Below, in pieces: positions 1 through 9,150 of a DNA stretch of 64,000 bases. Below the pieces are notes generated by a model. The model had not been told where the DNA came from, ran no database searches, and worked only from the letters and a program-made list of their open reading frames with translations. The stretch comes from a virus. Made by a program: the position numbers and the translations under genes. The stretch's first letter is position 1. Each line of letters opens with the position of its first letter. The stretch lies in IMG/VR virus record IMGVR_UViG_3300033148_005058, positions 1 to 64,000 of that record; one strand, written 5' to 3'.

Positions 1-65
1 TTAAAGTACTTCGACAAGGTGTCAAAGAAAAGTATGGTGGAACAGGAGTAGCAATAGCACGATGA
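1..65 (+). CDS. 3' end of a head-tail connector region gene (partial)
   Basis: An open frame running in from the left edge encodes a plausible C-terminus (ending KYGGTGVAIAR) and stops with TGA at 63-65. That stop overlaps the ATG of the next gene (ATGA), the packing used throughout this operon. Only about 20 residues are visible, so no family can be assigned. A second frame ends at 51 and fits the overlap pattern less well. Confidence 0.5.
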   Translation, partial: KVLRQGVKEKYGGTGVAIAR

Positions 66-442
66 CGCCAGTAAACTTGACGGTAAGAAGACGAAACAAT
101 CTTAAGATCATCAATGATGATCCATGGGATATTATAGTTTATCGAGCAGGCCGAACGCCAGATGATGCTGAAACTACTTTTAGCTTTGTTGGGAGGATTC
201 AGCCTGTAGGTGCTCGTGGAGCGCCTAGAGAGGAATGGCCCAGAGCAAGCGCTTTGCAAGGAGAACTACCAATTGGCTATTATGGATGGGCACTCTTAGC
301 GCCATACAATGCCCCCAAAATGATGGCACGTGACGCAATTAAAGCTACACAGCGGAGTTCAGCAATCGTTAGAACATTTCGAGTAGCTTATGCAGGTCAG
401 TATGCCTACAAACATGAGGTAATTATGGATGAGCGCGAATAA
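62..442 (+). CDS. putative head-tail connector / head-closure protein
   Basis: A 126-residue soluble protein, not recognised by sequence. It has no membrane segment and contains a central beta-rich stretch (residues about 40-75). It lies directly upstream of a small zinc-ribbon gene and a tail-terminator-like gene, the position where head-closure or stopper proteins are normally encoded. The ATG overlaps the stop of the preceding frame (ATGA), and its own end overlaps the next start by 14 bases. The role is inferred from gene order only. Confidence 0.55.
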   Translation: MTPVNLTVRRRNNLKIINDDPWDIIVYRAGRTPDDAETTFSFVGRIQPVGARGAPREEWPRASALQGELPIGYYGWALLAPYNAPKMMARDAIKATQRSSAIVRTFRVAYAGQYAYKHEVIMDERE

Positions 443-623
443 CGCTCAAGAAGGCAGCTTTATTATACCCAGTACAGATAGAATTGGGCTCTTTCGATGT
501 GGTATTTGCTGGTCAGTTGTCTCTATTGTCCAAGTAGCTGTAGAAGATGATAAAGTTCTAGTCCGGATTATTTGCCCCGTTTGTGGTAATATGAGAGAAT
601 GGCAGGTGGACCGTGGCAGTTGA
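429..623 (+). CDS. small zinc-ribbon protein in the connector operon
   Basis: A 64-residue protein with two Cys pairs, CGIC near residue 24 and CPVCG near residue 50. The spacing is typical of a zinc ribbon. It overlaps both neighbours and is therefore probably translated with them. Small zinc-ribbon proteins inside structural operons are usually of unknown role. A part in head-tail joining or regulation is possible, but nothing in the sequence settles it. Confidence 0.65.
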   Translation: MSANNAQEGSFIIPSTDRIGLFRCGICWSVVSIVQVAVEDDKVLVRIICPVCGNMREWQVDRGS

Positions 624-1098
624 TTCTTCTCAATTGGTATGGGACTTTCTCAAGACAAACGTTTTGGCTGCACCTTTGCGCGTTATGATTGTTGACGGGG
701 CAGATAACATTGTAGAGTCTGGCGATATTAATGAATCGTTCCTGGAGGGTGCAGTAGGCACCAGGCGAGCGGCTGGAGATTTAGATAAGGCATTGGCTAT
801 TTCAGTACAGGACGCTGGGGAGAGTCCAGCTCCACGCTATGCAGGGCACTTTTTTCAGCTTGTGACAATTAGGGTATACGACAGAGTTAGGGGTTACCGC
901 AACATTAGAAATGTTCGGATTGAGTTGATGAACCTTCTACGTGCTTCAAGTTTTACAGAGAACTTGGCAGCAGGTTTAGGGAGGGGTATTCTCGCTGTGT
1001 CTTATAGTGATCGCACGGGACATAGGTGGGATCCAGCCTATGCGGTCGAATACGAGGCGGTTAGTTACGCATTTAGAGTCGTAAAACAGGAGGGCTAA
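613..1098 (+). CDS. tail terminator / tail completion protein (probable)
   Basis: A 161-residue protein starting at GTG with an AGGTGG ribosome site and overlapping the previous stop. Length, alternating beta and alpha pattern and position directly before the major tail protein match tail terminators of the lambda gpU / HK97 gp10 type, which cap the tail tube and join it to the head. The stretch around residues 85-120 (RVYDRVRGYRNIRNVRIEL) resembles the central strands and helix of that fold. The family call rests on order and size, not on a diagnostic motif. Confidence 0.6.
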   Translation: MAVDSSQLVWDFLKTNVLAAPLRVMIVDGADNIVESGDINESFLEGAVGTRRAAGDLDKALAISVQDAGESPAPRYAGHFFQLVTIRVYDRVRGYRNIRNVRIELMNLLRASSFTENLAAGLGRGILAVSYSDRTGHRWDPAYAVEYEAVSYAFRVVKQEG

Positions 1099-1099
1099 A

Positions 1100-1927
1100 A
1101 TGGCTCAGAATGAAATTTCTACAGGAATAGGCTTGCGAATGGTGCGTGTCGCTTTGCGCGATACAGATGGAACGATCAAGATAGTAGGTGACCCTGCGGC
1201 AGGTGTAGCTTATAGTGGGGTTCAGATCAGTGGTGCGCTTGCTCTGACGCTCACTGTTCCTGAGCCTCAACGTGTAACTGCACGTGGGGATGACCGACCA
1301 TATCATACGTTCCAGCTACCACCTACAGAGAACCCCACGGCGGAATTGAGAGTGTCTAAAACGAATCTGGGGGCTATTGCTCTGATAACCTCTACAGAGT
1401 CGTTTGGTTCACTAAAAGGCCGCCGTATTGGGCTGGCAACTGACAAACAGGGTGATGAGGAGACACTTTGTATGTGGGGTTGCCGTGAGGCTATCGACAG
1501 TGAGGAAGGAAGTGCTACTTTTGGGCAGAAATGTTGGCAAACATATCTGCTTCTAAGTTGTGAGGCGGCTGTACGCCCTGCAACTATGGAGGATGCTGCG
1601 GTTGGAGAATTTTCCTACTCTATCGTAACAAGTCCTGTAACAACAGATGAATTTGGGGCATCGTTTTCAACTGAGGTAAATGGGTTTACTAAAGCCCCTG
1701 TGCTAATGATCGTTACCCAATACAAGTATTGGCTGGATGCCTTTAAGGGAGATGGTGTTGAAACAGAGTTCACACTTACTAAAGGGGCTTATCTACAGGA
1801 GGATAGCCTCGTTCAGGTATATGTTGATGGGGTGCTTACAGGGCATACAGAGACTGATGGGGTAGTGACAATTGACGCACCCGACGATGGTGCAAAGGTT
1901 ATCATAGAGTACGACTACAAAGACTAG
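1100..1927 (+). CDS. major tail (tube) protein
   Basis: A 275-residue protein directly after the tail terminator and before the tail chaperone pair, the conserved place of the tail tube subunit. The N-terminal about 195 residues form the presumed tube domain. The last about 65 residues (from YWLDAFKGDGVETEF) read as a separate beta-sandwich add-on of the type that decorates the outside of many siphovirus tails. It starts at ATG with a GGAGG-like site inside the end of the preceding gene. Confidence is high from context and moderate from sequence. Confidence 0.75.
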   Translation: MAQNEISTGIGLRMVRVALRDTDGTIKIVGDPAAGVAYSGVQISGALALTLTVPEPQRVTARGDDRPYHTFQLPPTENPTAELRVSKTNLGAIALITSTESFGSLKGRRIGLATDKQGDEETLCMWGCREAIDSEEGSATFGQKCWQTYLLLSCEAAVRPATMEDAAVGEFSYSIVTSPVTTDEFGASFSTEVNGFTKAPVLMIVTQYKYWLDAFKGDGVETEFTLTKGAYLQEDSLVQVYVDGVLTGHTETDGVVTIDAPDDGAKVIIEYDYKD

Positions 1928-1948
1928 CAGTAGATCAGAGGGGGACCC

Positions 1949-2356
1949 ATGATAACAAAAGAGATAGTGTACAAAGATGATCAGTACAATGTAACGCTAA
2001 CCGTGAAGCAGGCAACGGTGTTGGATGGGATGACGCGGAGCGTGTTGATTGCTCAGATGTTTGCTCAGCCTATTGATGAGAATATAACTGAGGAAAAAGC
2101 ACGTTTCCGCCGAGTCCTGCTACTCCACACTTATCCAGCCTGTATAGCTGCAACGGACTTTAAGAACGGCAAGGCTAAGAAGAAACTTACTGCGGAGATA
2201 GCCTCCGAAGACTTCCTTCGGCTTCCTGATTCCCTGGTGTATGAATGGGAAAAAGCCGTATTTGAGCTTAATCCACACTGGGAAGTGGGAAAGAAACCAA
2301 CTAAAAAAGAGGAGACGAAGGGGGAAGCAGCAGAGCCAAACGGCGACAAGAGTTAG
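1949..2356 (+). CDS. tail assembly chaperone, short form (gpG-like)
   Basis: A 135-residue protein that starts after GAGGGGGACC and ends with a Lys/Glu-rich tail. It lies between the major tail protein and the tape measure, like lambda gpG, which binds the tape measure during tail assembly. The frame stops at TAG 2354-2356, but a second coding frame (-1) continues without a start codon of its own to 2625, as in lambda gpG/gpGT. This is the unshifted product. Confidence 0.75.
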   Translation: MITKEIVYKDDQYNVTLTVKQATVLDGMTRSVLIAQMFAQPIDENITEEKARFRRVLLLHTYPACIAATDFKNGKAKKKLTAEIASEDFLRLPDSLVYEWEKAVFELNPHWEVGKKPTKKEETKGEAAEPNGDKS

Positions 2357-2625
2357 ATCAAAAGCTGCTCGTTTGGCTCACGCAGAAAAAACGCCCCCCA
2401 GAGGAGGATCCTCCAAACTGGGACCTTCACAGGGCGAGCATTTCTTGGCGCATATGGACTTTGTTAGAAAGTATGGATTGGAGGTTTCTACCTGTAAATG
2501 GCGGCCTTTTAAATCAACCTGATTGGCTTCTGGAAGATTTAGCTACTATTGCCTGGCGCAGAGGTCGTATAGAGGATATGATGAAAGGTGCCCTTCCAGG
2601 CGTCGCAGTCAGGCGGAGGCAATAA
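1949..2625 (+). CDS. tail assembly chaperone, -1 frameshift form (gpGT-like)
   Basis: The -1 frame is open from 2305 (after TAA at 2302-2304) to TAA 2623-2625. It encodes a Trp-rich, protein-like extension (LVWLTQKK, ISWRIWTLLESMDWR, LATIAWRRGRIEDMMKGALPG). It has no good start codon or ribosome site and overlaps the gpG-like frame at 2305-2356. This is the classical arrangement of a programmed -1 frameshift giving a fused GT protein. Candidate slip sites in the overlap are the A run at 2303-2309 and the GGGGGAA run at 2320-2326. Neither is a perfect X_XXY_YYZ heptamer in the zero frame, so the exact site is open. Confidence 0.7.
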
Positions 2626-2628
2626 ATT

Positions 2629-3132
2629 GTGCAGCTTACAATCAGCTTACGACCAACTGCATCATCTGCAGGGGCCTTTCGTCGTGTGTTAGCCCAACCC
2701 GCACGTGCAATTGCTGCTTTTGTTGATCGAGATTCTTGGATAGCTTATAGAGTCTACTCAGAATATATCGATGCAATCTTTGAACGGGAGGGCCAACCAC
2801 CCTGGAAGACTCTTGTTTTGCCTACGATCCTACATAGGCTCTATTTAGGCTTCCCCCCAGAGCATCCAATCCTCTATCGTACAGGCTCCTTCAAGGAAAG
2901 TCTCCAAGGCAGAGGTATCATAGAAAGTATTAAGCTAGGAAACAATAGCAAAATGCTTCGCTATGGCACCAACGATCCTCGTTTTCTTTGGTTTCAAGAA
3001 GGCACTAGATATATGCCTGCTAGACCAATTGCTCCGACACAAGCTAGATACAAAAAAGCCTTTGGCAGAAACTTAGCCAAAGGTTTAGGTGCGGCTTTGA
3101 ATGCTAGAGTACAAGAGGAGTGGGGTAAATAA
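2629..3132 (+). CDS. phage virion morphogenesis / tail completion protein (Mu gpG-like)
   Basis: A 167-residue protein starting at GTG four bases after the gpGT stop. The C-terminal half has the pattern SIKLGNN..LRYGTNDPRFLWFQEGT..MPARPI, which resembles the phage virion morphogenesis family (Mu gpG type). In that family a GT(N) strand is followed by an aromatic-rich loop and a PARP motif. These proteins act in tail completion or head-tail joining. The position between chaperone and tape measure is unusual for the family but consistent with tail assembly. Confidence 0.65.
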   Translation: MQLTISLRPTASSAGAFRRVLAQPARAIAAFVDRDSWIAYRVYSEYIDAIFEREGQPPWKTLVLPTILHRLYLGFPPEHPILYRTGSFKESLQGRGIIESIKLGNNSKMLRYGTNDPRFLWFQEGTRYMPARPIAPTQARYKKAFGRNLAKGLGAALNARVQEEWGK

Positions 3133-3135
3133 TCC

Positions 3136-6100
3136 ATGGCTGATTATACCACAAGGTATCTCTTTGAAATAGATATTCTGGAAAAGGATGTCGCTCGCAA
3201 GGCCCAAGACATTGCTCGGAAACTTGAAGCTGCTTTGGCCCGAAGTAGTGCTCCTGATGATAAATTGGCAGCAGCACAGCGGCGACTTGCATCTGCTTTT
3301 GATTTAGCTAATAAAAGTATTACTTCGCAAACTCGTCGTCTTGGTAATTATAGAAAACGGGTAAAGGAGGTAATTGGTCATATACAAGTCCTAGACAAAG
3401 CTGTACAAAATGTGTACCAGAACATGTCTACAGAGGGCGACGATGTTTTTGACTCGCTCACTAAAGGTGCAAGACAAGCCTACGATGAAATTGTTGGGCA
3501 TTCTATCTTACCTGATATGGAAGCCGCAGCAAGCCGCATTTATCAGCGAATATCTGCACAGGGAAATGTAGTTTTCAAATCGGCGATCTCCGATGCTGAA
3601 AGATTGTTGGCTATTATGCGCGCTCTTGAGCGCGAAACGGCTTCATTAAGGCAGCAGCCACTTTTGCTTACAGGTGGCGCTGGAGCAGGAGCAGGTGGTA
3701 CTGGCTGGACAAATGTTGGTGGTGCGGTTGGTGGAGCGCAATGGCAAAAGCCAGTTGAAGATATTAGTGCCGCGATCAAAACACATGGACCTGGAATTAA
3801 CGATTGGCTTAAAGCATTTAATGAAGGCTTGAACAAGGCGTCGCTTCAATGGTTTGGACTTAGACGTTTGGGATATAGTTTGGATTCTATTGGACAAAGT
3901 ATGACGCGGACAGGTAATGCGATTTTCCGTGCAATGGCTCAAGCTGGGGAATCCTACTTGGAATTCAATGAAGCTGCCACCCGCGCTGCTATAGCTATGG
4001 AGATGCAGTCTGAGATGCAGGATGTTTTAGAACAAAAAATTCTTGATACTTCTCAGGCATTGGGGTTATTTGCTCCCGAGGAAATAGCAGAGGGTTTGCG
4101 TTTATGGGCTGCGGGCACAGGAGAAGTTGTTCAAACTGAAACTGAACTAAACAATGTCTTGGAGCGCGTTGTAGATCTTCAAAAATTAGCCGCTATAAAC
4201 AGTGAGGATTTGGGTGAACTTACCAAAATTACGGGCGGTATTATGCACGGTTTTGGGATGACATTGGAAGATGTATCTCACATTATTGAGGTACTAAACT
4301 TCGGTGCAGCTAAAACTAATGCTTCAGTTGTAGATATTGGTCAAACCATAGCTTATGCAGGTCCCTTGGCCCACCAACTTGGAATTTCATTTGAAGAACT
4401 TGTTGCTGTTACAGATCTTTTAGCGGGTGCCAATATAAAAGGAACCCGCGTTGGGCGTGCTTTGAACCAGATGTTTATTCAAATGCTAAAGCCCACAAAA
4501 GATCATAACGATGCTATGAACGAAGCGCTTGGACTTAGCGGCGAATTGAACGATACATGGCAAAAAATGGCCTGGCCTGATGACAAATTTATTTCTTTGG
4601 CTAATTATATAGACTTTCTGGCTATGACAACCGAAAATATGACTGAAATGGAGCGTAGCGCATTACTAGCTACAATTGCAAGAGCAACTGAATTACCAGT
4701 TTTAATTACATTAATAGAAAAGCAGATTGATGCCCGCAAAAACAATATAGATGCAATACAAGAGGAAACAAATGCTTTAACTGGATCACAAAGTCTCTTT
4801 GAACAGATGTGGACTCGGTGGGAAGAAGAAGATGCAAATAGAGCAAAACGAATGCGCGCACGGTGGGATGCAGCCGTCAAAGGTGTTGGTAAGGCCGTAG
4901 TTGAAGCTGGCTTGCCTATAATGGAAGATGCTGTAGATGCTTTATCCAAATTGGCAAAGATAGTGGAAAAATATCCTTGGTTAGCGAAAGCAGCTTTGGG
5001 AGCCGCAGCATTGAATCTTGTTGTAGGTAATTTGGCTCGTGTAGTAGCGCAGTTGGCTCTTTCAATTGCTAACTTTGCGATCATGAAGACAGCCGTAGCA
5101 GCGGCAGGTGCTGCAGGTGCTGCAGGTACTGCAGGTGCTGTGGCTGGGGGAACAGGTGTTGCCGTCGGTGGTGCAGCAGCCGCTGCAGGTTCGGCAGCGG
5201 CAGTTACGGGATTGACAATAGCAGGGGTTGCTGGGGCTGCGTTTATTGTAGTTCGTGAGCTACTTCAAAATCCTACATTAGGGTCCAGACGACTTCTTGA
5301 GGAAAGTCAAGAAGTACAAAACCGATTTAATGAGCTGTTTAGGCCCGGAATAGGGAGACAGGTATACACAGCACGTACAGAGAAATCCTTAGAGTTGCTT
5401 GAGAAAGTTCTGGGCAAACAAGCAATGTCAATTATGTACTGGGACAAGGAAGGTAGAGCGGACCTTGACAAACTTGTTAATGAAGTAGCAAAACTTGTAG
5501 AGACAGAAAAAGAGATATTTGCTGCACGTCGTATGGGTGGCGTAGAAGAAGGTTGGATACAGGCAGAGCGGGTTACTAAAGTAGGCGCAGCGGAGTTACA
5601 CCCACCTGGCGAAGTAAGCCCAGTAAGTGCAGAACAGAAGAAAATAAATGATGAACTTGTAGCCCTTCAGGAAGAGTATGAAGAGACAATTCTCCAACTT
5701 CGTCTAAAGAGCGATGAAAAGTTTGCTGCGGCGCATACTGCCTGGCTGGACTGGCAAAGTGCTGCCTTAGAAACACATTTACAGAAAGAAGCTAGTTTAG
5801 AGAAGAACTACGCCGATGGAAAAATAAAGCGATTGGCAGCCTATAATCTTAGTGAGCAACAAGCAAAAGAGGATTTTGCAGTCAAAGAAGCGCAACGGCT
5901 CGAAGACTTTAGGCACCAAGAGCAGCAAGCCGAGAAAGATTATCTCCGGCAATTGGAAAAGGATGCTGTGCAACATGCAGAGCGTCTAGCTAATTTAGCA
6001 ACTAAGGCACAAGAAGCGGATGAAAAAGCCGCAGATGCCTACCATCGAAAAATGCAGCAACTTGAAGAGGATTATCAGCAAGAACTTTTGCAGATGGCTG

Positions 6101-8289
6101 AGGATTACCAAAAAGCTGTTCAAGAAGCTGCTGAAGAACATGCTGAACGACTTAGCGATCTTGCAGAACAAAATAGACAAGACATTCTTGATGATGCTAA
6201 GCAACACGCCGAACGTCTGGTAGAAATAGAAACCAGCTACTACGAGGCTGTTGAGGATGCTGCGGAACAACATGCTGAACGCATGGCAGATCGTGCTAAA
6301 GGCTTGCAAGATGCTCTGGAAGATGACGCAAAGAGACACGCTGAACGGTTAGCAGACATAGAAACAAGTTATCATGAGGCTGTAGAAGAGGATGCTGCAA
6401 ATCACGCGGAACGCCTTGCGGATCTCCGAAAGAACTACGAAGAAGGTATTCTTGACGATGCTGAGAAACATGCTAAACGGTTAGCAGACCTGGAAGAGAG
6501 TTTGCAGGAGACTCTTGAAAAAGACGCAGAACAACATGCGGAACGTCTAGCCAGTTTGAAGGACGATTATCAGAAAAGAGAGGCACGCGCGGCAGAGGAT
6601 CACTTGCGCCGGATGGAGCGCATGGAGCAAGATCATCTTGATCGGATGGATGATCTTATCAGCACCCGTGATGCCCGTGGTCTGCTCAGAGAAATGCGTG
6701 ATTATACCAGAAAGCGTGATGAAACTGAGGAAGATTACGAGACAGATAAAGAACGTCGTGAGAAGGATTATGAGGATCGCGTTAATGAAGAGAACGAACG
6801 TTATGCTAAGGACAAAGAGCGCAGACAGCGAGATTATGAAGATCGAAGACAAGAAGAGATAGAACGTTATGAGGAACAAAAGAAAAAGCGACGCGAGGAT
6901 TATGAGGAGCGTGTAAACGAAGAAAACGAACGCGCTGAGAAAATAGCAGCTAAACGACGCAAGGATTATGAAAAGCAAATCCGTGAGGAGAACGAGCGCT
7001 TTGAGGCACAAAAGAAAAAGAGACAAGAAGATTACGAGGAGCGAGTAAGAGAAGAAGAGGAGCGCAGTGCGAAAGAGGCCCAAAAGCGCCAGGAAGACTA
7101 CGAAAAGCAAGTTGCTGAGGAAGAAGAGCGCGCTGAAGAAGAAAAGATTGCTCGTGAAGAAGCCTATCAGGAGCAACTTGCTGAGGAAAAAGCTCATTAT
7201 GCGGAGCAATTAGCTGAGGAGGAAGCATACTATCTGGAGCGGCGCGAGAAGCGCCAAAAAGAATATACAGCACAACAGCAGGAGGCAACCGAGAATTACG
7301 TCCTTGCTCGCTCTGCAAGGCGTGAGGCTTATGCAAAGCAAATAGCAGATGAAAATGAGCAGTACGCACTTCAGAAAGAAAGACGACAGCAAGAATATGC
7401 TCTTGAAAGGCAAGACGCAGCCGAAAATTATAGGCTAGCAGCAAACAGACGTGCGGAGAATTTTAAACGTGCTAGGCAACAAGCTGCGGATGCCTTTACG
7501 CGTAAAGAGGAAGACGCTGCTGCTCAATATGAAGCTGCTATGAAAGCTGAGGATACTCGCTATAAAATATCCTATGATAAACGGAAAGAACAATATGAAG
7601 AACAACTAGCTTTGCTCACAGACGAATTAGAAGAGGAAGAACAGGCCGCAAGAGAGGCACATTTAGCTAAACTGAGAAAGCTCGCCGGTTTCTGGGATGA
7701 ATTAGAAGGGTCCTATCAAGCGCATTATGATAGGCTTTTGAGAGATGTAAAGGATTTTCTAAGAGACTATCAAGAGATATGGGATGAGCTCCAGGATCTC
7801 GCAGATACGCTCCCAGACTCTCCTGATAGACCCCGACTTGGAGGCGATGAACCTGGTTGGAGACATACAGGCGGATATGCCCTCTTCGGAAAGTATTGGC
7901 TAGGCGAAGCCGGTAAGGAATACGTCCTCAATGCAGATACAGTACGCTCTCTGGAAAGTCGCTTTGGAGTTTTGAATCAAGCCATGTTTAAAGGGGAGGT
8001 ATTCCTAAGAGATCCGCGTTGGGTTATAGAGCCTCCAAATGATCCAAGATACCGAATACCTACAGATCCACGTCTAGGCATAGAGCCTCTATTATTGATG
8101 GGATCAAGAACATTTGGAGGGAACTCCAACAGTTCAGTCAACATGCGGATGACCCAGCAGAACGTATGGCACCTGCCTGTGGGTACTTCTCAGGAAACTT
8201 TAGAGCAGGTTCGAGAAATCGCTTATGCGGCCTCTTATGAAGCTATAACAGCGGCTTCACGCGAAGCCCTAACGAAGCTACCGAGGTAA
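3136..8289 (+). CDS. tape measure protein with long coiled-coil repeat domain
   Basis: A 1717-residue tape measure protein. Residues about 230-500 match the TP901-type tail tape measure core, including an AxxxxxxGTRVGRALNQMF-like segment at about residues 434-453. Residues 640-710 are Ala/Gly-rich and hydrophobic, a likely membrane-active segment. Residues about 940-1460 are almost wholly charged helix in 22-residue repeats. The C-terminal about 170 residues carry a GEAGKEYVL motif common in tape measures. At about 0.15 nm per residue, the rule established for this family, the tail would be about 250 nm long. Its start follows the preceding stop by four bases. Confidence 0.9.
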   Translation: MADYTTRYLFEIDILEKDVARKAQDIARKLEAALARSSAPDDKLAAAQRRLASAFDLANKSITSQTRRLGNYRKRVKEVIGHIQVLDKAVQNVYQNMSTEGDDVFDSLTKGARQAYDEIVGHSILPDMEAAASRIYQRISAQGNVVFKSAISDAERLLAIMRALERETASLRQQPLLLTGGAGAGAGGTGWTNVGGAVGGAQWQKPVEDISAAIKTHGPGINDWLKAFNEGLNKASLQWFGLRRLGYSLDSIGQSMTRTGNAIFRAMAQAGESYLEFNEAATRAAIAMEMQSEMQDVLEQKILDTSQALGLFAPEEIAEGLRLWAAGTGEVVQTETELNNVLERVVDLQKLAAINSEDLGELTKITGGIMHGFGMTLEDVSHIIEVLNFGAAKTNASVVDIGQTIAYAGPLAHQLGISFEELVAVTDLLAGANIKGTRVGRALNQMFIQMLKPTKDHNDAMNEALGLSGELNDTWQKMAWPDDKFISLANYIDFLAMTTENMTEMERSALLATIARATELPVLITLIEKQIDARKNNIDAIQEETNALTGSQSLFEQMWTRWEEEDANRAKRMRARWDAAVKGVGKAVVEAGLPIMEDAVDALSKLAKIVEKYPWLAKAALGAAALNLVVGNLARVVAQLALSIANFAIMKTAVAAAGAAGAAGTAGAVAGGTGVAVGGAAAAAGSAAAVTGLTIAGVAGAAFIVVRELLQNPTLGSRRLLEESQEVQNRFNELFRPGIGRQVYTARTEKSLELLEKVLGKQAMSIMYWDKEGRADLDKLVNEVAKLVETEKEIFAARRMGGVEEGWIQAERVTKVGAAELHPPGEVSPVSAEQKKINDELVALQEEYEETILQLRLKSDEKFAAAHTAWLDWQSAALETHLQKEASLEKNYADGKIKRLAAYNLSEQQAKEDFAVKEAQRLEDFRHQEQQAEKDYLRQLEKDAVQHAERLANLATKAQEADEKAADAYHRKMQQLEEDYQQELLQMAEDYQKAVQEAAEEHAERLSDLAEQNRQDILDDAKQHAERLVEIETSYYEAVEDAAEQHAERMADRAKGLQDALEDDAKRHAERLADIETSYHEAVEEDAANHAERLADLRKNYEEGILDDAEKHAKRLADLEESLQETLEKDAEQHAERLASLKDDYQKREARAAEDHLRRMERMEQDHLDRMDDLISTRDARGLLREMRDYTRKRDETEEDYETDKERREKDYEDRVNEENERYAKDKERRQRDYEDRRQEEIERYEEQKKKRREDYEERVNEENERAEKIAAKRRKDYEKQIREENERFEAQKKKRQEDYEERVREEEERSAKEAQKRQEDYEKQVAEEEERAEEEKIAREEAYQEQLAEEKAHYAEQLAEEEAYYLERREKRQKEYTAQQQEATENYVLARSARREAYAKQIADENEQYALQKERRQQEYALERQDAAENYRLAANRRAENFKRARQQAADAFTRKEEDAAAQYEAAMKAEDTRYKISYDKRKEQYEEQLALLTDELEEEEQAAREAHLAKLRKLAGFWDELEGSYQAHYDRLLRDVKDFLRDYQEIWDELQDLADTLPDSPDRPRLGGDEPGWRHTGGYALFGKYWLGEAGKEYVLNADTVRSLESRFGVLNQAMFKGEVFLRDPRWVIEPPNDPRYRIPTDPRLGIEPLLLMGSRTFGGNSNSSVNMRMTQQNVWHLPVGTSQETLEQVREIAYAASYEAITAASREALTKLPR
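5965..7500 (+). repeat. two blocks of 66-bp (22-residue) tandem repeats inside the tape measure gene
   Basis: Block A (about 5965-6660) has about eight copies of a 22-residue unit based on AExHAERLADLExSYxEAVE. Block B (about 6754-7500) has about eleven copies based on KRREDYEERVNEENERxExQ. The 22-residue period equals two hendecads, which favours a straight or slightly right-handed coiled coil. The blocks are joined by a short non-repeat linker around residues 1176-1205. Copies differ at many codons, so the arrays are old or under purifying selection. Confidence 0.85.
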
Positions 8290-8297
8290 CGGTTAAT

Positions 8298-8681
8298 ATG
8301 GCAACTTATGAATACAAGTTGGATATTGTCTCTTCTGATATGCAAAATGTAGAAGACCTTTTAGGGGTGCCTCCTCGGGGAGTTACCTTTGTCTACACCC
8401 CCGTAGTTCATACAGGAGGGACAGGTTTAGCCGTTGGAGACGGTTACCCACAGTGTACCTGGACGTTTGAATATATGTCCCGTTCAATGCTAACAACGCT
8501 ACTCGCCTTTCTCGGTACTTCTGCATCGGTTAGCCTGTACATCAACACCCGCCGTCCAGACAATACTTATGCTACCTACTCTGCAGTAATGCACCGACCG
8601 GAGATCCCAGGCGATGCCAGTGCTTTAGTTGGGGGCTGGTCAAATGTTACTGTCAGGTTTACCCATCTGGAGGCAATATAG
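8298..8681 (+). CDS. minor tail protein (distal tail region)
   Basis: A 127-residue beta-rich protein directly after the tape measure and eight bases downstream of it. Its pattern (repeated aromatic strands, NTRRPDNTYATYSAVMHRPE, final VTVRFTHLEAI) resembles small distal tail or tail-tube-like proteins, but I recognise no named family. Position suggests a component of the tail tip that closes the tube below the tape measure. Confidence 0.6.
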   Translation: MATYEYKLDIVSSDMQNVEDLLGVPPRGVTFVYTPVVHTGGTGLAVGDGYPQCTWTFEYMSRSMLTTLLAFLGTSASVSLYINTRRPDNTYATYSAVMHRPEIPGDASALVGGWSNVTVRFTHLEAI

Positions 8682-9149
8682 ATGGATGAGAAGCTTCACT
8701 GGAAAACTTCTTGGCGTATTGAAAAATATCTTGTAGGCCAGACTGCTCCCTATGCAGTATCCGAGTTTGATGGAAACTGTGCCCTGAACCTGGGTATCAA
8801 TTTATTGTTTGAATTGGCCACAGGAGACAGCGCAGATCATTTTGACAACTCTAATGCAGAAATTGGTGTTGGGGATGACGATACAGCAGCGGCTGCCGCG
8901 CAGCACGGGTTGCAAGCAGAAACTAATAAATTCTATAAAGGAATGGAGGCAGGATATCCCAAAGCTGGGGCGTTTCAGCGCCTCGACTTTAGGAGCTCGT
9001 TCGATGATGGAGAGGCAGAGTTTGCTTGGGAGGAATTCTGCGTAAGGAACAAAACAGATGGCGTAAATCTCAATCGGAAAGTCTCCAGTCAAGGTACCAA
9101 GCGTTCCGGTCAGATCTGGCTAATTCGCCTCAGAATAGAATTGAGCTAA
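8682..9149 (+). CDS. virion protein, distant relative of the intron-split gene at 54.6 kb
   Basis: A 155-residue protein. Residues 45-75 (NSNAEIGVGDDDTAAAAAQHGL) and the C-terminal half follow the same plan as the 54576-55397 gene: a conserved short loop GxGxxxT, then a strand-rich region ending in a hydrophobic strand. Members of this type occur among minor tail and fibre-associated proteins of many phages. It sits between the distal tail gene and the tail tip protein. Function is inferred from position. Confidence 0.5.
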   Translation: MDEKLHWKTSWRIEKYLVGQTAPYAVSEFDGNCALNLGINLLFELATGDSADHFDNSNAEIGVGDDDTAAAAAQHGLQAETNKFYKGMEAGYPKAGAFQRLDFRSSFDDGEAEFAWEEFCVRNKTDGVNLNRKVSSQGTKRSGQIWLIRLRIELS

Positions 9150-9150
9150 C

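Noticed and set aside
2241-2726. Two frames (2241-2522 and 2523-2726) in the third reading phase after the tail chaperone
   Set aside because: Their translations are not protein-like. The -1 frame (2305-2625) is clearly the coding one.
6547-7209. 220-residue hydrophobic frame on the minus strand inside the tape measure gene
   Set aside because: It is the antisense image of the Glu/Lys-rich repeats (Phe/Leu-rich), without ribosome site and wholly inside a certain gene.
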